Source: Tilletiaria anomala UBC 951
Taxonomy: Eukaryota > Basidiomycota > Exobasidiomycetes > Georgefischeriales > Tilletiariaceae
Direction of reading: 5' to 3'
Assembly (NCBI RefSeq): GCF_000711695.1
Contig: NW_013546884.1
Span: 1 to 36,832, forward strand
Length of the DNA stretch: 36,832 nt
Under the pieces are notes generated by a model that saw only the letters and a program-made list of their open reading frames with translations, was not told the origin of the DNA and did not search any database. Numbering within the stretch: the first letter of the stretch is position 1; every line of letters starts with the position of its first letter. Positions 30,845-36,832 of this stretch are shown here, piece after piece. The position numbers were made by a program, and so were the translations under genes.

Positions 30845-33800
30845 ATGGTGGTCCCCATCTCGTCGGCAGGTGAGTCGATACGCACTATTCGCTGCGTATA
30901 CGCAATCGTTTGCTGACCGCCGCCGACACGGCTCACTCGTGAAACCTGCATTATTCTGGATCGTTTTCTTCCTACTTTCGCTGGTGTGGGCGCACGACAG
31001 TCGGTGTCATCACTCTCCTTGACGAGGAAGAGCCTGGACTGCAGTCCTACGCTCTCAAGAAGCTCAATGACATCGTTCACCACTCCTGGGCAGAGATTGC
31101 CGATAGCGTAGCCAAGATGTGCGTTATTTGCTAGAGGCCCCGAAACTCAGTTCGAAGTGATTCGTACTGATCCCCTTTGCTCTACGTTGCTACTCATAGC
31201 GAAACGCTCCATGAGAACCCGTCTTTCCCAGATCGCCATCTCGCAGCACTCGTCGCATCCAAGGTGTACTTTCATCTTGGCGAGTTTGACGAAGCACTGT
31301 CATTCGCGCTCGGGGCTGGCCCATTGTTCGACGTAGAGAAGCAACGTGAGGACGAATACGTCGAGACGGTCGTTTCCAAAGCGATCGACTCGTACATTGC
31401 CATTGCAGAGGACCCGCAAGGGCCCGCATCACAGGGAAAGGATGAGGCATTCAAGGCGGGCCTCGCGAAAATTGTCGATCAGATGTTCGACAGATGCATC
31501 ACCGACAAAGAGCACAAACAGGCATTGGGAATCGCGCTTGAATGCCGGAGACTCGATATCATTCAGAAGGTATTCGAAGTGACCAAGGACGTTGCGCTTC
31601 TGACGTACATACAAGATGCCGTCATGGGTGTCGTTCAGACGCTTGACTTCCGCAACCAGGTCCTGCACCTCCTCGTCCGCCTCTACCAAACGTTATCTGC
31701 GCCAGATTACTTCTCCATCGCGCAGTGCTACGTCTACCTCAACGCACCCCAACTCGCATCAGACCTGCTGTACGATCTCGTGCAAAAGGCGCACAGAGAT
31801 GGTTCCTCGAAGCAAGCCAACACCCAAGACGACCCTTTGCTGATCGCATATCAAGTCGCATTCGACCTAGCAGAGAGCGCTACACAAGAGTTCCTCGAGA
31901 CTATCAGGTCCCATCTTCAGAGCAAGGGCCAAGCCGAAGGAACTGGCGCTGCCAAGCAGGAAACGGAGGATGCAGTTAAGGCGGCCGAGGATGAGGACAT
32001 GAACTTAGGCGAAGATGAGGAGTCGACAGTGGACAGTTGCCTTGACCGAATTCGTTCCATCCTTCTCGGAGAGGAATCCATCCAGCTGTACCTCGACTTC
32101 CTTCAACGCACCAACCACACCGATTTGCTCGTCCTCAAGACGATCAAGGACAGCCTGGACGCAAGGAACAGCGTCTACCATTCCGCCATGACTTTTGCGA
32201 ATGCATTCACCAACGCTGGCACCACATCTGACCGATTCCTGCGCGACAATCTTGACTGGCTCGCCAAAGCCAGCAACTGGAGCAAGTTCACCGCTACTGC
32301 CGCGCTCGGCGTCATCAACAAAGGCAACCTCAAGGAGGGTATCTCCATTCTCCGCCCTTACCTGCCGCAAGATGGCACGAGCAGTAGCGTCTATTCAGAA
32401 GGCGGCTCGCTCTTCGCGCTAGGCTTGATCCACGCCAACCACGGCACTGAAGTGATGGAGCTACTCAAGAAAACGCTCAAGAACAATGCAGCAGAGATCG
32501 TACAGCATGGCGCCGCCCTTGGTCTCGGTGCAGCAGGCATGGCGACAGGCAACGAGGAGGTCTACGAAGAGCTGCGGAACGTTCTTTTCACCGACAGTGC
32601 CATTGCTGGCGAGGCGGCTGGATACGCCATGGGCCTTGTCATGCTCGGAACTGGTAACGAGCGTGCGGTGGAAGAGATGCTCGAGTACGCACACGAGACT
32701 TCCCACGAGAAGATCACACGTGGTCTCGCGATGGGCCTTGCGCTGCTCTTCTACGGAAAGGAGGAACAGGCGGATGCAATGATCGACACGCTCGTTGCGG
32801 ACAAGGACGCCATTCTTCGCTATGGTGGTATCTACTGCATCGCCCTAGCATACGCTGGTACGGGCAACAACAAGGCCATCCGCCGCCTGCTGCACATTGC
32901 CGTCTCAGACGTCAGCGACGATGTCAGGCGCGCAGCCGTCACCTCACTCGGATTCCTGCTCTTCCGCAACCCGACGCAGGTCCCTCGCATTGTCCAGCTC
33001 CTTTCGGAGAGCTTCAACCCGCACGTGCGGTATGGATCAACGCTCGCGCTTGGAATTGCGTGTGCTGGGACCGGGCTGGAGGAAGCACTCGAGCTGCTCG
33101 AGCCAATGACGAAGGACCCGGTCGATTTTGTACGACAAGGCGCGTGCATCTCGCTTGCCATGATCCTCATCCAGCAGAACGAGGTGCTCAACCCGCGTAC
33201 AGCCAGCGCGCGCAAGACATTCGAGAAGATCATGGGCGACAAGCACGAGGACGCCATGGCCAAGTTTGGTGCGGCCCTTGGCCAGGGATTAATCGATGCT
33301 GGCGGGCGCAACGTGACGATCAGCCTACAGAGCCGAGGTGGAAGCAACAACATGCCTGCCATCGTCGGCATGGCGCTCTTCAACCAGTTCTGGTACTGGT
33401 TCCCGCTCGCGCACTTTGCGTCGCTTGCTTTTACCCCAACCGCTTTGATCGGCCTCAACCGCGACCTGCGCATTCCCGAATTCGACTTTGTCTCCAACGC
33501 GCGCCCGAGCCTGTTCGCGTATCCCACGCCTGTAAAGCCGCCAGCGGAGAAGAAGCAGCAAAAGATCGAGACGGCTGTACTTTCGACCACTGTCAAAGCG
33601 CAAGCGAGGCAGCGGACCAAGGAGAAGGCCAAAGCAGCTGAAGAAGGAATGGACGTCGACGAGAAGGAGACGCCGCGACTGGTTGATATTAAGATTGATG
33701 AAATTCCGAAGGATAGCTCTGAGGCTGCCAACAAGCAGCGTAGGAAGCGCAAGCCAGAGCCTTCCTTCGAAGTGCTTGCAAATTACTCGAGAGTCACACC

Positions 33801-34407
33801 CGCGCAGGTCAAGTTCATCACCTTCCCGCAGGACGGCCGCCTCATTCCAATTCGCTCGCTGATGGGCTACAACAATCGCGATGAGGTATATGATATGAGC
33901 ACCATCATTGGCAAGCGCTTCCTTGGCGTTGACACGCCGCAAAAAGGCGCATCTGGACACGTGACGCCGCTCAAGGTCCCCGGAAAACCGCAAAACGACG
34001 CTGCTCCTGCAGTTGATGGCGGGGCTGGCAAGGACGGAACAGGGACAGCAAGCAACGCCAGCGGCCCGACGCCGGTCGCAGCGCGGTCGATTCTTGGCTC
34101 GAGCAATGCTGGCAGTGGAGGCGGAATCTTGCTACTGATCGATCGCCGGCCAAACGAGCTGCTTACGCCACTCAACATCTTCGGCGATGCCAACGTACCT
34201 GATGGCACCTCCACAGGCCCCAGTACGGCTGTCATCGCGGAGCAGGGCCCAGACTCAGCGCGCGACGACAGCATCTCACCCGAAGATGCCGCGGCCATCG
34301 CGAGGGCCATGCAAATGGACGACGACGATGAGGAAGACGCGTCGAATCAGCGCATGGGCGTGGATCAGCCAAAGAAGGACGATCGGCCTGGCTCCGGATC
34401 TGCATGA
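30845..34407 (+). CDS. RPN2: 26S proteasome regulatory subunit Rpn2
   Basis: Largest scaffold subunit of the 19S proteasome base; it contacts Rpn1, Rpn13 and the ATPase ring. Exons 30845-30869 (25 nt), 31001-31118 and 31200-34407 give 1116 aa. MVVPISSA joins VGVITLLDEEEPGLQSYALKK and then ETLHENPSF, the conserved Rpn2 N-terminus. The N-terminal 360 residues are a helical rod. Proteasome/cyclosome repeats follow at about 400-760: GSLFALGLIHANHG, GAALGLGAAGMATGN, AAGYAMGLVMLGTGN, RGLAMGLALLFYG, GGIYCIALAYAGTG, GSTLALGIACAGTG and FGAALGQGLIDAGG. Then come FWYWFPLAHF, a Lys/Glu-rich insert (AKAAEEGMDVDEKE) and the conserved VLANYSRVTPAQVKFI. The tail is Gly/Ala/Asp-rich and lacks the Pro-Phe-Tyr-type Rpn13 anchor known in human Rpn2. 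Introns are 131 and 81 bp. Confidence 0.96.
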
Positions 34408-34537
34408 GAGCAAGGCAGAAGCGGCGAAGCGAGTGAATGATGCGGATGTATTGCTGAGGAAGCGCGAAAATGCATTGGTACAACAGCAACGTTTGCGTGG
34501 CATTATGTGAGCGAGAATCGAGAAGTCAGCCTTGTTA

Positions 34538-36502
34538 TCACCGCTTGGTGACCGTGAGCCAGACGTCACGGGCGTCCAGGAACCATGTGCTTTCGTATTC
34601 TCCAGTCCATGTGTCGCTTCTACGCTTGGCGTCCGCAGTTCTGAAAATGTCTCTGACATTCTGCTTTGTGCCATCGGTGAAGCTCTGCAATTCGAATCCA
34701 AACAGAGTGATGTTTTCGCTTGGTTTCCCCCATGCAGCTTAACGCCGCACGACAAACTCACAAAGCGAAAGCTTGCCAATAACGTCGGGAGGAGTATTGA
34801 GATCTCCATGAGGGAGATATTTTTGCCAATGCAAATGCGCGAACCAGCGCCAAAGCTCAGGAAATGGCGCTCGAGGCGGCCGCGCTCCTTGTCTTCGAGG
34901 TTGAGCCATCGTTCAGGCTTGTAAATGGCTGCATCGGGCCCCCAAGCGTCTGGACTCCTATGAAAGATGTACGGAGCTGTGCCGATCGTAGCTCCACCTC
35001 TGAAACTCGCAAGATGGTCAAAGTCAAAGTATGTTTGGAAGGCAGGATGTGGTGCGCGCACACCTCTGCCGTACTCACACAATGTGAGTGCCGTTGATAG
35101 TCATCCCCTGTGGTGGTACGATTCGAGGAAGGCTCATGCTAATGGGTGGAGCTATTCTTAATGTCTCTTTGATGCAAGCCTGTAGATAATCGAGTTTGAC
35201 GCTCTGCGCATAGGTGATATTTTCACGCTCTAATCTCCCTTCCTCAAAAGATTCGTCGATCTCTTGCTGCAACCGCTCATAAATGTACGGATGCCGCAGA
35301 AGGAGGACGAAAAAGGAAGTGACGAAACTGCTTGTCGTGTCACTCGCTGCGCCGACGATGGAGAGAGACATGCGGAGCACGTCGAAGAAATCGAATGGTT
35401 GTTTGGCACGCTGCGTGTCCATTGTGCTATGTTTGGCGGCCATGAACCTCGAAAGCAGGTCTGGCCGCATCTCTGTGGTTTCGATAGACGAAGGGCCAAA
35501 CTTGACGGTGTCAAAGCGCTCCTGCACGCGCCTTTCCGCCTCTTGCCTGACAACCTGTCCTCCGAATGGCTCTTTCCGGAAGTACGCTTGTAAGCGGCTG
35601 TAGATCGTGTACATGTCAATGCGAAACCACCTGCGCATGAACATCATCCCCGGAAGAGAGCCGCTCACGGCGCCGAAATGCGAAAGATTCGCGACGCCGA
35701 GCATGAACTGGCTTGGATCAGAAGCGTGCTCGAGGAGGTTGAAGGACTGTCCAAAAGCTAGCTCGCCAACTGCGTCAAATGCAAAGAAGTGAGCCCATTT
35801 ATCGATTTGGATCCGGCCGCTCGGAGTGGTATTCGCGCTGGCATTAAATTTGGAATGTTTGGAAATAATGCTATTGATCTTTTCGACGAGCTTGTCTACG
35901 CAGGGCCTGACGTATTCCTCAAGGCTGAGCAAATGATTCATGCTATAAGCACTGGCAATGCTGCGCCGCCGTTCTACATGCGAGTGCGGATCGATATCGC
36001 TGAACAGGCTCGGCTGGCCTGGTATAGCTTCAAATGCTGTGTAAAAAGAGGATTTGTGGAACTTGGAGCCATGGGCGTAGATTTGGGAGACAGCTTCCTG
36101 ACTGATGGTGCTGATGTGCCATGGCGAGATGCGGACGGTCGGACCGTAGCGTTCGTGCAAGTCTGAGAGTGCCCATACCTGGGCATAAGGAAAACGTGGT
36201 TCTATTAGTCGGAGCATACTTCTGGACTTGTGAGATGTAGCGAGCCTCACGTAATCTCGCTTCCAGGCATGCCATGCTCTGAAGTGCCCAAGTCCAAGCT
36301 TGACGCTGAAGGGTGCAGGGACGTTCCGTAGTGGGTGAAAGAAAAAGTGGTACCCTATCCAAACTGCTGAAAAGAGTGTTAAGACTGTAGTGATATGTAG
36401 CGGCAAAGCCAGTTGCCGGAGATTTTGCAAGCCCGAAAAGATCAAGGAAGAAGATAATTCTGACGAGGTGCCATTTTGAGTAATGGCGTCTACATGTATC
36501 AT
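34538..36502 (-). CDS. Cytochrome P450 monooxygenase
   Basis: Membrane-anchored heme-thiolate monooxygenase; substrate not predictable. Exons 36502-36251, 36178-35079, 34999-34762 and 34684-34538 give 578 aa. An N-terminal anchor (about 32-53) precedes HPLRNVPAP. The oxygen-binding I-helix reads GAASDTTSS, the K-helix KETLRIAPP (ExxR), then KPERWL, and the heme loop FGAGSRICIGK with Cys507 as ligand. The end, EYESTWFLDARDVWLTVTKR, is normal for fungal microsomal P450s, so the gene looks intact. The first intron (36179-36250, 72 bp) has no in-frame stop, but removing it joins KRDYV to WALSDLHERYGPTVRI as the family expects; its donor GTGAGG, CTAAT branch and CCCAG acceptor support it. I could not place it in a CYP family; the layout recalls pisatin-demethylase-like fungal P450s. 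It converges with RPN2, 130 bp away. Confidence 0.92.
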
Positions 36503-36832
36503 GTTTCCCGAATGCGGTCTTCAAGTCAAGATATTCTTGATTCCCTTTTGAAGGCTTGACACCGGGTACGTATAGGGAAGTGCTGAAGTACCTTTCAAGC
36601 TAAAGCCCAGAAAAGTGTCAGAGAATGCAGGAGCGAGAGCAACAGAGGCAAAGCGCACACCATTAGCCTGTTTATATAGGATGATATACTGTCCCCTGTG
36701 GATATTTGTTGCGAGCGTCGGCGTTCAGGCAGACTGGTCCTCCGAGACGCAGTGGCCCTGAACAAAGGCAGGGAGGGAGGATGACTGGATTCATCCAAGC
36801 CAGGGACATACAGGTGTATATAGCATAGATGT
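36503..36832 (-). promoter_or_regulatory. Upstream region of the P450 gene
   Basis: These 330 bp lie before the P450 start. TATATA occurs at 36673-36678, about 171 bp upstream of the start codon and a fair TATA-box candidate, and again at 36817-36822. No open frame of interest is present. Confidence 0.4.

Noticed and set aside
32832-33752. 306-codon open frame antisense to RPN2
   Set aside because: It is a shadow of strongly biased codon use in RPN2; its Ser/Ala/Arg-rich translation matches no family.

Overview
The window looks like nuclear DNA of a basidiomycete fungus, most likely an Ustilaginomycotina (smut-type) relative. The evidence is a moderately GC-rich, gene-dense layout on both strands, and 33 short introns (61-131 bp) with GTGAGT-like donors and CTAAC/CTGAC-like branch sites. 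Gene products such as MCH1, CYP8, ALG10, DUR3 and SWD3 have the fungal form. I see no rRNA, tRNA, CRISPR array, transposon or virus-derived element. Genus is not resolvable from the sequence alone.

Layout, left to right. Two minus-strand genes come first: an MCH1-type major-facilitator transporter (274-2366) and an OTU deubiquitinase of the OTU2/OTUD6 type (2749-4268). A 1.9-kb intergenic stretch follows. Next is a large plus-strand MHYT-domain membrane sensor (6155-10326), then three minus-strand genes: a Herp-like ubiquitin-like-domain membrane protein (10442-13163), an unrecognised coiled-coil nuclear-type protein (13671-15478) and the glucosyltransferase ALG10 (15613-17347). ALG10 shares a divergent promoter with a plus-strand WD40 protein of the COMPASS Swd3/WDR5 type (17752-19384). 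Then come a seven-intron DUR3-type urea transporter (20543-23228) and a long acidic nuclear-type protein with faint resemblance to Ifh1/CRF1 (24633-28297). The latter converges on CYP8, a U-box plus cyclophilin protein (28454-30442). CYP8 shares a 402-bp divergent promoter with RPN2, a proteasome base subunit (30845-34407). A cytochrome P450 (34538-36502, minus) closes the window.

All exon structures were deduced by hand from splice signals, reading phase and family conservation. In each of the 12 genes the joined exons give a length divisible by three with no internal stop. Four genes belong to ubiquitin-proteasome biology (OTU2, Herp-like, CYP8, RPN2) and ALG10 acts in ER N-glycosylation, so the window is enriched for protein quality control; this may be coincidence.

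The most interesting points are these. The MHYT sensor has lost the histidine of its middle motif and carries a roughly 700-residue tail. Two probable GC-AG introns occur, one overlapped by a 10-bp direct repeat. Stop-free, multiple-of-three introns lie in DUR3 and the P450. The catalytic histidine of OTU2 sits on a 30-nt terminal exon. The Herp-like and coiled-coil proteins are poorly characterised families.
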